From the NCBI GenBank assembly GCA_934589225.1, contig CAKTNS010000001.1:1-64000 (forward strand): DNA of 64,000 bases, read 5' to 3'. The position numbers and the translations under genes are program-made. This stretch comes from an uncultured Oscillospiraceae bacterium (GTDB lineage: Bacteria; Bacillota; Clostridia; Oscillospirales; Oscillospiraceae). A model generated the notes under the pieces. That model did not search any database and was not told the origin of the DNA. It saw nothing but the letters and a program-made list of their open reading frames with translations. Below, piece after piece: positions 33,027-40,023 of this stretch (its first letter is position 1; every line of letters begins with the position of its first letter).

Positions 33027-33992
33027 ATGACTGAAAATTGCATTCTCTATGACTGGCTCACTTTTACAACAAAATGTGACAGTATCGGCTCCCTGATCTC
33101 CCTTCTGGGGCTGGCCTCTGTCACCTTTGAGGATATGCCAAAAGGCCGGAACGGTTACCGGTCCATGATGACCTTTGAGGGGATCTCCATTCTCTACGAT
33201 GGCCGGGAGGATATGGGTGTTTGTGTGGACATGTCCGGTAAAGGCTGCCGGACTTTTGAGTCCTATTCCTCCACGTCCTGGGATGATTTGTTTTCTGTCC
33301 TGCTGTGGGAAGATTACAATATCACCCGCCTGGACGTTGCCATGGATGACCATACCGGCCTTTTGGATATTGACGTTCTGCGGGATGCCACGGATGACCA
33401 CCACTATATCAGCAAGGCCCGGAAGTGGATGGTTCAGTACGGCTCTGATGGCTGCACCATCTATCACGGCTCCCAGCAATCCAACATGCTGATTCGTATT
33501 TACGATAAAGCGGCGGAAAAGTGCGTGGAAGGTCAGCACTGGATTCGTGTTGAAATGCAGATGCGTGATGAGATCGCAACCGGCTTCCTCGCCGGTATGC
33601 CTGGGTCTGACAGCTCCTTGACCTTTGGTGACCACGCCTGTGGTGTCCTGGTCAATTATCTCCGGTATGTAGAACCGGCAAGCGGTGTGAATATGAGCCG
33701 GTGGCCTACGGCTCCTTATTGGTCCGATTTTACCCGGGCCATGTCCTCTATTCGCTGCTGGTCAGCTCCGGGGGTGGATTATGACCTATCCCATTTGACC
33801 AATTACATTATCAATCAGTGCGGGAATGCCCTGGACTGTTACCTTAAAATATTCGGTACTGCTGACCTGGTGCGGGAACTCGGGCAACGGGCTATTCGGC
33901 CTAGTCCTAAATATCTACGACTACAGAGGGAATATGAGAAACTAAAAAAGCAACTGTCAGATCTGAATCAGGAGGGCGTGAACAATGAATGA
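33027..33992 (+). CDS. Replication initiation factor (Rep_trans family), provirus 1
   Basis: 321 residues with the features of PF02486: an N-terminal YDWLTFTTK strand, ITRLDVAMDD (metal/DNA-binding acidic strand), the tyrosine-bearing segment RIYDKAAEKCVEGQHWIRVEMQMR, and a basic C-terminal helix. Such enzymes nick the phage origin to start rolling-circle replication of ssDNA phages and small plasmids. It belongs to a different family from the initiator of provirus 2. The end overlaps the next gene by 8 bases. Confidence 0.85.
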   Translation: MTENCILYDWLTFTTKCDSIGSLISLLGLASVTFEDMPKGRNGYRSMMTFEGISILYDGREDMGVCVDMSGKGCRTFESYSSTSWDDLFSVLLWEDYNITRLDVAMDDHTGLLDIDVLRDATDDHHYISKARKWMVQYGSDGCTIYHGSQQSNMLIRIYDKAAEKCVEGQHWIRVEMQMRDEIATGFLAGMPGSDSSLTFGDHACGVLVNYLRYVEPASGVNMSRWPTAPYWSDFTRAMSSIRCWSAPGVDYDLSHLTNYIINQCGNALDCYLKIFGTADLVRELGQRAIRPSPKYLRLQREYEKLKKQLSDLNQEGVNNE

Positions 33993-34269
33993 TTTTGAAC
34001 TTGATAAAACCTTGTGTGCTGCCGTTCCTGCGACGGCTTGCCTTGATGACGATTCGATTCCTGATACATCTGTACCGATAGACCCGGATTTTCCTTTGTC
34101 CTATGTAATTGTAAATCTTCTGACACTTGATTTTCTTGCATGTGATTCTTCTGAGCTTTCTTGGACTCCGGATTTATCCGATGTAATGTTCTTTGACACT
34201 TTTGAAGCTGCCAATGATTTTATTCAGGAGCATGCTATTCCCGATTCTGCCGTTTTCCTTTATACCTGA
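33985..34269 (+). CDS. Hypothetical acidic protein, provirus 1
   Basis: 94 residues, Asp/Ser-rich, no signal peptide, T-rich codons. It overlaps rep by 8 bases and sits before the coat operon. No recognised motif. Confidence 0.55.
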   Translation: MNDFELDKTLCAAVPATACLDDDSIPDTSVPIDPDFPLSYVIVNLLTLDFLACDSSELSWTPDLSDVMFFDTFEAANDFIQEHAIPDSAVFLYT

Positions 34270-34302
34270 TTGACCGGTGTTTTACGTTTGGAGTTGATAC
34301 TG

Positions 34303-34638
34303 ATGCACTATGAATCTTTCCTTGCTCTTCTGCTGGTCACCCTGATCATACTGCTGCTCTCCCCTCTGGCCTGGGCCGATGCGCTTCCTGATGAGCTGCC
34401 TGATCCGCTGTCCTCTGAACCGGAAGCAACTGAAACGACTCCGGATACAACGCAGCCTACCGGTTCCACGACGATCATTTACATGACCGAAGCGCCCACC
34501 GAGCCGACAGCCCCTGTCTATATGGACATTATCCAGCGCAATAGCATGTCAACTTTTCAGTCTGTGATATTCGTGGGCTTCCTGATCTGCGGGACACTTG
34601 TGGGCCTGAACGTTTTAAGGGGGCGCTATGGCACCTGA
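34303..34638 (+). CDS. Signal-peptide, Thr/Glu/Pro-rich membrane protein, provirus 1
   Basis: 111 residues: signal sequence (FLALLLVTLIILLLSPLAWA), an extracellular Glu/Thr/Pro-rich stalk and a C-terminal membrane helix (FQSVIFVGFLICGTLVGLNVL). The same type of gene lies before the coat protein in provirus 2 (39533). Position and topology suggest a minor virion or assembly protein. Confidence 0.55.
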   Translation: MHYESFLALLLVTLIILLLSPLAWADALPDELPDPLSSEPEATETTPDTTQPTGSTTIIYMTEAPTEPTAPVYMDIIQRNSMSTFQSVIFVGFLICGTLVGLNVLRGRYGT

Positions 34639-34765
34639 CTTTGTGGTCTTCCTGGACCAAACTATCATGTTATCCGGCTTTGCCTTGGGGCTCTTTATAG
34701 GGCTTCTGACAAGCTTGATAAATAAAACTATATCAGCTTTTGCCCGCTGGGTTTCTAGCTGGTAG
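34628..34765 (+). CDS. Small membrane protein (45 aa), provirus 1
   Basis: It starts inside the end of the previous gene (ATG 34628). One long hydrophobic helix (IMLSGFALGLFIGLLTSLI) and a basic/aromatic C-terminus. The size resembles the pVII/pIX minor coat proteins of filamentous phages. It ends 17 bases before the coat-protein gene. Confidence 0.55.
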   Translation: MAPDFVVFLDQTIMLSGFALGLFIGLLTSLINKTISAFARWVSSW

Positions 34766-34781
34766 GAAAGGAGAAATCGTC

Positions 34782-34982
34782 ATGAATGGCATTATGCTTG
34801 CTGACGAGGGTGTTACTGCTGTGGATACTGTAACTTCTGCTCTGACCGGTGCTATGACCACTACTGCCAACAACATCACTTCCGCAATTGGCTCTATCCT
34901 GCCCATTGCCCTGGGTGTTGCCGGTACGATCCTGGTGATCACTATTGGCTGGCGTCTGTTCCGGAACTTTACCCACGGCTAA
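34782..34982 (+). CDS. Major coat protein (pVIII-like), provirus 1
   Basis: 66 residues from ATG 34782 (AGGAAAGGAG upstream). An acidic N-terminal part is followed by an Ala/Thr/Ile-rich amphipathic stretch and a single membrane helix (ILPIALGVAGTILVITIGW) ending in basic RLFRNFTHG. This is the pVIII plan: acidic outside, hydrophobic middle, basic DNA-facing end. A strong terminator follows, as expected for the most highly expressed phage gene. Confidence 0.75.
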   Translation: MNGIMLADEGVTAVDTVTSALTGAMTTTANNITSAIGSILPIALGVAGTILVITIGWRLFRNFTHG

Positions 34983-35041
34983 GCGTTTCGACCTCTATCG
35001 CTTTACCTTCGGTTATTCCTAACTGTTCACCAGCGCACGCA

Positions 35042-35128
35042 AAAAGACCGCTGTCCGCCTGGATAGCCGGATGGAGGGGGCGGGGGTTCCCTCATCCGGC
35101 TGTTCGGGTGGTCAGCGGTTTATTTTTA
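35042..35128 (+). terminator. Terminator after coat protein 1
   Basis: Nested stems: AGACCGCTG/CAGCGGTTT outside and AGCCGGATG/CATCCGGCT inside, followed by TATTTTT. A strong terminator just before the att-like hairpin 2. Confidence 0.8.
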
Positions 35129-35137
35129 AGAAAGCAC

Positions 35138-35330
35138 AGCGCAACAAACCATCTATTTTGTTGCGTTCGATACTTTAGGCCCTATGGCCTCCCCAGGCCC
35201 TCCGGCTTTGTCCTGATTCCTCCTTTGTTCCTTGTTTCGGCTCCCTTTACGGGGTTTACCGTTCTTTTTTGCCCCTAGAATAGCTCAATTTCCGTAGTTT
35301 GTCAATTGTCCTTTTTGGTTTCTGGGTTTG
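35138..35330. repeat. Long repeat copy 2 with att-like hairpin
   Basis: GCGCAACAAA and TTTGTTGCG form the hairpin at 35,139-35,168. The following 160 bases keep the pattern of copies 1 and 3 (CTCC...CCTAGAATA-type blocks, TTTGTCAAT) but are diverged. It marks the joint between proviruses 1 and 2. Confidence 0.75.
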
Positions 35331-35341
35331 GTGGTGTTCAA

Positions 35342-35482
35342 ATGAATAATATTCATAAGCGTTTTGTCAAGAAAACAGTATCCTACATGGCCAATCTGAC
35401 CGCCGAAACGGTTGTCATTTTGGCCGGGGCCGCTGCGATCTCTGGCCTGTGGTATCTGGGTTTCATCGTCAAGATTTTTTGA
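35342..35482 (+). CDS. Small membrane protein (46 aa), provirus 2
   Basis: ATG 35342 after GGTGGTG. A basic N-terminus (NNIHKRFVKKTVSY) is followed by one hydrophobic helix (VVILAGAAAISGLWYLGFIVKI). First gene after the att-like hairpin, taking the place occupied by the adhesin in provirus 1. Function unknown. Confidence 0.5.
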   Translation: MNNIHKRFVKKTVSYMANLTAETVVILAGAAAISGLWYLGFIVKIF

Positions 35483-35514
35483 ATCTCAATATTCAAATGT
35501 CCGAACATAAAAAA

Positions 35515-35544
35515 ACCGGGGTTCCCATTGCTGGGTTCCCCGGT
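35515..35544. terminator. Terminator between convergent genes
   Basis: ACCGGGG pairs with CCCCGGT around a 16-base loop, with A7 before and T-rich sequence after. It serves the 46-aa gene and the minus-strand membrane-protein gene. Confidence 0.7.
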
Positions 35545-35570
35545 ATGTCTTATTTCTTTATATAAAATGT

Positions 35571-36098
35571 TTAAGATTCGTATGGAACATAGATAACGCC
35601 TTCGTTAACATCTAAAACAATATTTTGGAGGTCAGTTCTCTCCACGACCCTAAATTCAATTTCTGTTTTGGTGGTAGAGTGATCTGCGTTTTCAGCTATA
35701 ATTCGAACGGAAGGGAGCCAATCAAATGTTGGTTCCACCGTTATGCTTAAAATTTTCTTACCTTCACTCGCCAAATAATACTCAATATCCGGCGTGTATT
35801 TATCGCTAGGCTTATAAATATCAGTAAGCCAGGACGTGAATACTTTGTGTGTCGCTATCAGAATGCAGCCAGTAAAAACAACCGCAATGGCCCAACTAGC
35901 CATTTTCGTTGCTATTAACAAAATAGCCCCAAAAACTGCTAAGCAAATTCCGGTAATGGTATCTCTTTTTTCATCTTTTTGTATTTTTGCCTTGTAGGCC
36001 GCAACGGCATCGTCCATTTCTTGCTTGTGTTGCAACGCTTTTTTTGCGTTATATATGATGTTAATTTCAACGGTTTCATTTGTTTTCATTTTCTTCAT
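35571..36098 (-). CDS. Two-helix membrane protein, accessory gene of provirus 2
   Basis: 175 residues, CAGGAGGTAAAGAG before the ATG. Two adjacent membrane helices (about 52-90: ITGICLAVFGAILLIA and AIAVVFTGCILIA) are flanked by a basic N-terminus and a C-terminal soluble beta-rich domain. Not a standard inovirus gene. Its place in a minus-strand block with the SprT-like gene suggests an accessory (moron) function such as superinfection exclusion, which is unproven. Confidence 0.55.
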   Translation of the reverse strand: MKKMKTNETVEINIIYNAKKALQHKQEMDDAVAAYKAKIQKDEKRDTITGICLAVFGAILLIATKMASWAIAVVFTGCILIATHKVFTSWLTDIYKPSDKYTPDIEYYLASEGKKILSITVEPTFDWLPSVRIIAENADHSTTKTEIEFRVVERTDLQNIVLDVNEGVIYVPYES

Positions 36099-36102
36099 TC
36101 TC

Positions 36103-36157
36103 TTTACCTCCTGTGGGGAGAGGTCTCCCCCCTCCCCTTTTGAATCTTAATCTTCAA
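36103..36157 (-). repeat. Intercistronic cassette copy A (55 bp)
   Basis: Identical to 36,311-36,365 except for one base. Read on the minus strand it contains the 18-bp palindrome, a GGGGAGA/TCTCCCC-type hairpin and a ribosome site AGGAGGTAAA, which serves the gene ending at 35571. Confidence 0.85.
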
Positions 36158-36162
36158 TGGTT

Positions 36163-36309
36163 TTATTTGTTTTCTTTTTCTTCATCCTCCCAAGGTAGAA
36201 TTTCTTCATCCCGGTCTGTCCGGGAAATCCAGTCAACCATTTCTTCAAAGGTCATGTTTGACCGTCTGGCCAATTCGCCGATTTCTTCAATGATTTTGCT
36301 GATACACAT
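36163..36309 (-). CDS. Small acidic helical protein (48 aa), provirus 2
   Basis: MCISKIIEEIGELARR ... FEEMVDWISR and an acidic tail. It starts at ATG 36309 directly behind cassette copy B, whose AGGAGGTAAA is its ribosome site. Too short to have been flagged by length. It lies between the SprT-like and membrane-protein genes in the minus-strand block. Function unknown; it could be a small antitoxin or regulator. Confidence 0.6.
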   Translation of the reverse strand: MCISKIIEEIGELARRSNMTFEEMVDWISRTDRDEEILPWEDEEKENK

Positions 36310-36310
36310 A

Positions 36311-36365
36311 TTTACCTCCTGTGGGGAGAGGTCTCCCCTCTCCCCTTTTGAATCTTAATCTTCAA
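36311..36365 (-). repeat. Intercistronic cassette copy B (55 bp)
   Basis: Second copy of the palindrome-hairpin-ribosome-site unit. It overlaps the last codons of the SprT-like gene and supplies the ribosome site of the 48-aa gene. Confidence 0.85.
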
Positions 36366-37014
36366 TTTCCATGTTGACGTTGCACCCACCGCAAATCAGC
36401 GGGATTTCTCTGGTCGTTCGTGCAATTGCTTTGCACTTCGGACAGACGTGTTTCCAGCTTGTTTTCTTGGGCTTTTGCTGGTCGCCGTCTGGGGCCTGTG
36501 TGTCCCCTCCTTTCTTCTTTTCGCCCCCTGGGCCTCTGATTCCGGAGAACGGAAAACGGCTCATTTGGAACTCCTCCCAGCCCTTGGAAAGAATGTACTC
36601 TAGCAATTCATCCGTTGGCGTGGTTATCGTCCATCCGTACTTGTCATCCTTTTCAATGTGAATCATGTGTTTCTCGGCTTCCTCCTTGAACTTGCGGTTG
36701 TGGTAGGAGCCGCCCCGGCTGCAATCCTGGATTCCTTTTTTGATGTTGTACAGGTGAACCATTTCGTGAATCAGTGTTGCCGTGACATTCTCAATGGGCC
36801 TTTCCAGCCAGTCAGCAGCCATGTTCAACTCGTGTCTCCAGTCATCCTTCCTTTTCCAGGTCTTCCCTACTGTGACGTGTCCATAGGCTCCTGGTGTGCT
36901 CTGAATCGTGATAATGGGTTCCTCCAGCTCTCCTCCGAAGCTGTCCTGATTGATTGCTCTGAACATCTTTTCGAGCTGTCCTGCGGTCCTGCTGGTCTTT
37001 ACTGTCTCTTTCAT
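36355..37014 (-). CDS. SprT-like zinc metallopeptidase, accessory gene of provirus 2
   Basis: 219 residues from ATG 37014 (AGGAAAG upstream). The SprT signature is present: LIHEMVHLYN (HExxH) with a downstream HNRKFKEEAEKH supplying the third ligand. A C-terminal zinc ribbon (CPKCKAIARTTREIPLICGGC) follows. In eukaryotes the related Spartan cleaves DNA-protein crosslinks; bacterial mobile elements often carry SprT-like genes. Here it might release covalent Rep-DNA adducts or counter host proteins, which is speculative. It is unusual cargo for a filamentous phage. Confidence 0.75.
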   Translation of the reverse strand: MKETVKTSRTAGQLEKMFRAINQDSFGGELEEPIITIQSTPGAYGHVTVGKTWKRKDDWRHELNMAADWLERPIENVTATLIHEMVHLYNIKKGIQDCSRGGSYHNRKFKEEAEKHMIHIEKDDKYGWTITTPTDELLEYILSKGWEEFQMSRFPFSGIRGPGGEKKKGGDTQAPDGDQQKPKKTSWKHVCPKCKAIARTTREIPLICGGCNVNMEIED

Positions 37015-37148
37015 GGTTGACTTTCCTTTCTGGGCATGGTATATTGTGTATGCGGGGTTTTGACTTTCCCCCCGCAAAACCGGTACAGTGGATTTGTACC
37101 GGTTCCTTTTTTGGCCTGCCCTAGCCACTCATTTCTAAGCGAAAATAG

Positions 37149-37308
37149 CCCAGTGTGCACACTGGGCGGTTCTGATAGGAAATCGTGTTTGCGAAAGCAA
37201 ATACTCTTGCAGCTGCAATGCAGCGGGATTTCCGGTCTGTCAAGGCTGATTGAAAAATATTCCAGTGCGCACACTGGTATATTTTTCAATCATTCACTTG
37301 GCCTTGAC
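37149..37308. repeat. Palindromes and cruciform in the provirus 2 intergenic region
   Basis: CCCAGTGTGCACACTGGG (37,149) is a perfect palindrome. At 37,239-37,308, nested stems GTCAAGGC/GCCTTGAC, TTGAAAAATAT/ATATTTTTCAA and CCAGTG/CACTGG (loop CGCA) form one long hairpin. The place corresponds to the large hairpin at 31,215 in provirus 1, just outside the WYP-protein gene, so a packaging signal or complementary-strand origin is likely. No gene is seen between 37,015 and 37,551. Confidence 0.65.
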
Positions 37309-37349
37309 GGAATCAGAAATTTTGCTAGAATGAGAGGTGCTAGGGCAAT

Positions 37350-37418
37350 AAAAAATGAATTGACACGCTGAATACTTTGGATTTGCACCAACGTAAGAGC
37401 GTGTCAACTCATTTTTTT
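37350..37418. terminator. Long-stem terminator-like hairpin
   Basis: AAAAATGAATTGACACGCT pairs with AGCGTGTCAACTCATTTTT (18 of 19 bases) around a 30-base loop. U-rich on both strands, so it could stop transcription either way or act in ssDNA form. Confidence 0.65.
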
Positions 37419-37489
37419 CCAAGAATACGGCATAGTCCGTATTCCGGCCCCCGGCCCAGCGTTCCGGTTTTGGGGACGTAAAGAAATAA

Positions 37490-37528
37490 CCCCGCTGCCC
37501 TGGGAGTGCATTCCCATAGGCAGCGGGG
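37490..37528 (-). terminator. Terminator after WYPSGW gene
   Basis: CCCCGCTGCC pairs with GGCAGCGGGG around a 19-base loop; on the minus strand it is followed by TTATTTCTTT. An 18-bp palindrome adjoins it. Confidence 0.7.
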
Positions 37529-37551
37529 TTTGAATCTTATTATTCAAAAGG

Positions 37552-37938
37552 TTATTTCATGTAATCCGGGGGTTCCCATAGACCTGTTTCCTGGTTTAGT
37601 GTCCAGCCGGATGGATACCAGGTTTCGCCCTCCCCTTTTCGTTTGAAACGTTTTTTCTTCTTGGGCTGCTGCTTTGGAAGCAATGGAGGAAGTGCGTTTT
37701 GAAAACGGATTTCCTGCTTGGCCTGCGCCCTGGTTAGCCAATTATCGGAATGCAAAGGATCTCTTTCTTTGCCCCTGTAGAAAAGCAAAGTCCATATTCC
37801 TTTCAGAAGCCTGATAAAAAAGCGAACTATTCCCCGTAAAATCCAGAGTATGACAATAATTACTATCAATTCGATAGCATTCCATAGTAATTGGTTCCCG
37901 AATGCGGCTGGATTTGGCTGGAATCCCCCTGCAATCAT
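37552..37938 (-). CDS. WYP-[ST]-GW repeat protein, provirus 2
   Basis: 128 residues: a hydrophobic N-terminal helix (LIVIIVILWILRGIVRFFI), a very basic linker (KQQPKKKKRFKRK) and a C-terminal WYPSGWTLNQETGLWEPPDY motif. Counterpart of the protein at 31553. The hydrophobic helix plus Lys/Arg-rich linker suggests a membrane protein with a DNA- or polymer-facing tail. Placed downstream of the RHH repressor on the same strand. Confidence 0.55.
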   Translation of the reverse strand: MIAGGFQPNPAAFGNQLLWNAIELIVIIVILWILRGIVRFFIRLLKGIWTLLFYRGKERDPLHSDNWLTRAQAKQEIRFQNALPPLLPKQQPKKKKRFKRKGEGETWYPSGWTLNQETGLWEPPDYMK

Positions 37939-37959
37939 TTCTCTATCCCCTTTTGAATC

Positions 37960-38103
37960 TTATTTTTCAATTTTAAGGTATTCTTCAAGGATACGGTTGA
38001 TAATGTAACTTACGGTTCGGTCTTCTGCTTCTGCAATTTTTTCAAGTGCCTGTTTGATTTCAGGTGTTGTTTTGAAACCAATCATTTCGCTTTTCTTTGC
38101 CAT
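37960..38103 (-). CDS. Ribbon-helix-helix (Arc/CopG-type) repressor, provirus 2
   Basis: 47 residues: MAKKSEMIGFKTTPEIKQALEK ... RTVSYIINRILEEYLK, a typical RHH with the beta strand MIGFKT and two helices. ATG 38103 follows GGAGCGG. It is too short for length filters. Upstream, several GTTAAC-based palindromes overlap the divergent early promoter, so it replaces the XRE repressor of provirus 1 as the lysogeny or copy-number switch. Confidence 0.8.
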   Translation of the reverse strand: MAKKSEMIGFKTTPEIKQALEKIAEAEDRTVSYIINRILEEYLKIEK

Positions 38104-38140
38104 AATAACCGCTCCTTTCATTTGCTCTCATTTTACCATA

Positions 38141-38234
38141 TTAACTAAATTAACGCTCGCTTTTTTAACTATGTTAACCAAATTTTATCAGGTTAGCATT
38201 TTCTTCTTGACTTTTTGGGTTAACTAGGTTAACC
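38141..38234. promoter_or_regulatory. RHH operators, GGTTAAC palindromes
   Basis: TTAACTAAATTAAC (38,141), TTAACTATGTTAACC (38,166) and the perfect GGTTAACTAGGTTAACC (38,218-38,234) are evenly themed palindromes between the divergent RHH and early genes; TTGACT at 38,207 may be the -35 box. Confidence 0.75.
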
Positions 38235-38292
38235 TTAGTATATCGCAATTGCAAATGTTGCGCAACACTATTTCATTAAGGAGGACAACCCT

Positions 38293-38544
38293 ATGAGAAC
38301 AAAAATCAAAGTGGTCGGTATCGGAAGCCGCATGAGTGGTATCAGCAAAAAGAATGGGAAAGCGTATGACTTCCTCCCCGTTTCTTTCGTCTATGAGGAC
38401 TCCAGCTTTTCCGGATTCCGTGCCGCAACCGCCAACATTGACGGTCCTATGCTGGATGCCGCCGGTATGGTCAAGGTAGATGACCAGCGAGAAATCTTCT
38501 ACCATACCTGGAACAACTCTCTGATCGTTGACGGTATCCTGTGA
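38293..38544 (+). CDS. Small early protein, candidate ssDNA-binding (G5P-position), provirus 2
   Basis: 83 residues, AAGGAGG before the ATG, first gene after the operators. A beta-prone protein (TKIKVVGIGSRMSG ... YDFLPVSFVYED). The position before rep mirrors 32419 in provirus 1. It overlaps the next gene (TGATG). Confidence 0.5.
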   Translation: MRTKIKVVGIGSRMSGISKKNGKAYDFLPVSFVYEDSSFSGFRAATANIDGPMLDAAGMVKVDDQREIFYHTWNNSLIVDGIL

Positions 38545-38741
38545 TGGCCGATAAGCCGTCAGATTGGAAGGTTACATTACCAATCAAAGACCTTTTATCG
38601 CTCCTGAACTTTTCGGAAGACCTGGAGAAGATGAAAGAAGAAAATAAGCAGCTCCGCCGAGAATTGGAAGGGCTGCGTAGTATGTTCTCCGAGGTCTGCC
38701 AGCAGTTCGGAGACGTCAAGAGGGAACTCAAGAGAAGATAA
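38544..38741 (+). CDS. Small coiled-coil early protein, provirus 2
   Basis: 65 residues with a strong heptad stretch (LEKMKEENKQLRRELEGLRSMF) and basic end. It is the counterpart of 32664 and is coupled to the upstream gene by TGATG. The origin hairpin lies 24 bases after its stop. Confidence 0.6.
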   Translation: MADKPSDWKVTLPIKDLLSLLNFSEDLEKMKEENKQLRRELEGLRSMFSEVCQQFGDVKRELKRR

Positions 38742-38764
38742 GCCCTTCTCACCTCTTGACACGG

Positions 38765-38790
38765 GCGGCGCCACTACGACATAGCGCCGC
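38765..38790. other. Candidate rolling-circle double-strand origin with CTACGAC loop
   Basis: GCGGCGC and GCGCCGC form a perfect stem with loop CACTACGACATA. The loop holds CTACGAC, matching the core of the pMV158 nick site TACTACG/AC, and the adjacent gene encodes an initiator of the pMV158 RepB family. An outer repeat TTGACAC/GTGTCAA encloses it, and TGTCA-type repeats follow (38,808-38,860) where RepB-binding iterons would be. Confidence 0.7.
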
Positions 38791-38874
38791 TTGTGCCAGG
38801 TGTCAAAATGACACTCTAATAAAAATAACACATAGCACTTGGTTGTGTCATGTGTCAATATTAGGAGGTTTATT

Positions 38875-39522
38875 ATGAGTGATTCCCCAAAATTCCGTGA
38901 CCGGAAATTCGTTATGGTTCTTTACCCGGAGGACGCTTCTCACGCTGCCGCTATTGAGAAGATGAAGGCCGGGGGCTACAACTTCGCCGCCATTCTCCAT
39001 GACAAGGACGTGACGGAGGACAACCAGCCCAAAAAGCCCCATTGGCATGTAGTCGTTCGTTTTAAGAATGCCTGCTGGAATACGGCCATTGCTAAAGACC
39101 TGGGCATTACCCCCAACTACCTGGAAGCCTGCAAGGACGTGGACAGTGCGCTTCTCTATCTGGTTCACTTTGGCAATGAGGACAAATACCAATATGAGTA
39201 TGAAGCCGTCTTTGGCCCCCTGAAAGTCCGGCTTGCAACGCTTCTTGCTGAACCGGATGAAGGTGCAAGGGTTCTGACCCTGGTTGACATTATTGAAAGC
39301 TCCCCCGGGTATATGAGCTATTCGGAACTTCTTAAAAAGTCGGTTGCCGCTGGTGTCTACTCTGACCTGCGCCGGATGGGCTCCCTGGGCGTGGCCCTGG
39401 TTCGTGAACATAACGATTCCTTCTATAAGGATTGTCTCCCGGCTGAATCCGAGGATACCCGCCGATTCCGGGACTTTGAGGAGTTCACTTCTAATAAATC
39501 CGACAACATTAAGCCCTTGTGA
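38875..39522 (+). CDS. HUH rolling-circle initiator (pMV158 RepB / Rep_2 family), provirus 2
   Basis: 215 residues. Motifs of PF01719: FVMVLYPEDAS (motif 1), the HUH motif KPHWHVVVRF (about residue 58) and a Tyr-containing YLVHFGNEDKYQY (motif 3/4). The C-terminal part is helical for oligomerisation. It should nick the hairpin at 38,765 to start rolling-circle replication. The family is usual in plasmids such as pMV158; in this inovirus it replaces the Rep_trans type of provirus 1. TTAGGAGG precedes the ATG. Confidence 0.85.
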   Translation: MSDSPKFRDRKFVMVLYPEDASHAAAIEKMKAGGYNFAAILHDKDVTEDNQPKKPHWHVVVRFKNACWNTAIAKDLGITPNYLEACKDVDSALLYLVHFGNEDKYQYEYEAVFGPLKVRLATLLAEPDEGARVLTLVDIIESSPGYMSYSELLKKSVAAGVYSDLRRMGSLGVALVREHNDSFYKDCLPAESEDTRRFRDFEEFTSNKSDNIKPL

Positions 39523-39532
39523 GGTGCTTTCT

Positions 39533-40012
39533 ATGTCCCTTAAAACCCTACTCCCCCTGATTCTTGTCTTGTTCCTGCTCGTTCCCACCTTCGCTTTTGC
39601 CGATGAAGCGGCCCCTCCTCCTTCAGAGGACGGGGCCGTGGAGGAAACGACCGAGATCATTACGGAACCGACCGAGACCGCTACGGAACCCTCCGAGATT
39701 CCGGAGGAGCCCTCTGACCCCTACACCAGCTTTGACGGCTCTGATACGGAACCGCTTGAAACTGTTCCCCCAGCTACGGAAGAAAATACCCCTATTGAAT
39801 CTCAAGATTCAAATACTCCTACACAAGAATCTACTGAACCCACCCAGGTAATTGAAGTAATAGACCATGATTACAATGGGCCATTGACGGCAATCCTGCA
39901 AGAGATACAGGGCTTTTCCTATACGGCCCAGCTGATTGCAAGCTTCCTGCTGTTCTTCGTTGTGGTCATTCTCTGCTACTTTAGTTATAAATTTTTCAAA
40001 ATATTTTTTTAG
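39533..40012 (+). CDS. Signal-peptide, Glu/Thr/Pro-rich membrane protein, provirus 2
   Basis: 159 residues: a signal sequence (LLPLILVLFLLVPTFAFA), a long acidic stalk of TEPTETATEPSE-type repeats, and a C-terminal helix (LIASFLLFFVVVILCYFSY). Same design and position as 34303 in provirus 1. One 18-bp palindrome (39,795) is embedded in the stalk coding sequence. Confidence 0.55.
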   Translation: MSLKTLLPLILVLFLLVPTFAFADEAAPPPSEDGAVEETTEIITEPTETATEPSEIPEEPSDPYTSFDGSDTEPLETVPPATEENTPIESQDSNTPTQESTEPTQVIEVIDHDYNGPLTAILQEIQGFSYTAQLIASFLLFFVVVILCYFSYKFFKIFF

Positions 40013-40023
40013 GAGGTTTCCAC

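Larger units (their letters stand above)
27436..35150 (+). mobile_element. Inovirus-like provirus 1
   Basis: About 7.7 kb between att-like hairpins 1 and 2. Order in the chromosome: pIII-like adhesin, small membrane protein, Zot ATPase, long non-coding region, WYPTGW protein, Cro-like repressor, two small early proteins, Rep_trans initiator, three small proteins, coat protein. Circularisation at the hairpins would join the coat-protein gene to the adhesin gene, giving the classic order coat-pIII-pVI-pI. So the integrated form is simply opened between the coat and adhesin genes. Confidence 0.8.

Noticed and set aside
36103..36365. Two near-identical 55-bp repeats about 150 bp apart as a possible CRISPR
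   Set aside because: Only two copies, each followed by a gene start, and no cas genes; it is an intercistronic duplication.
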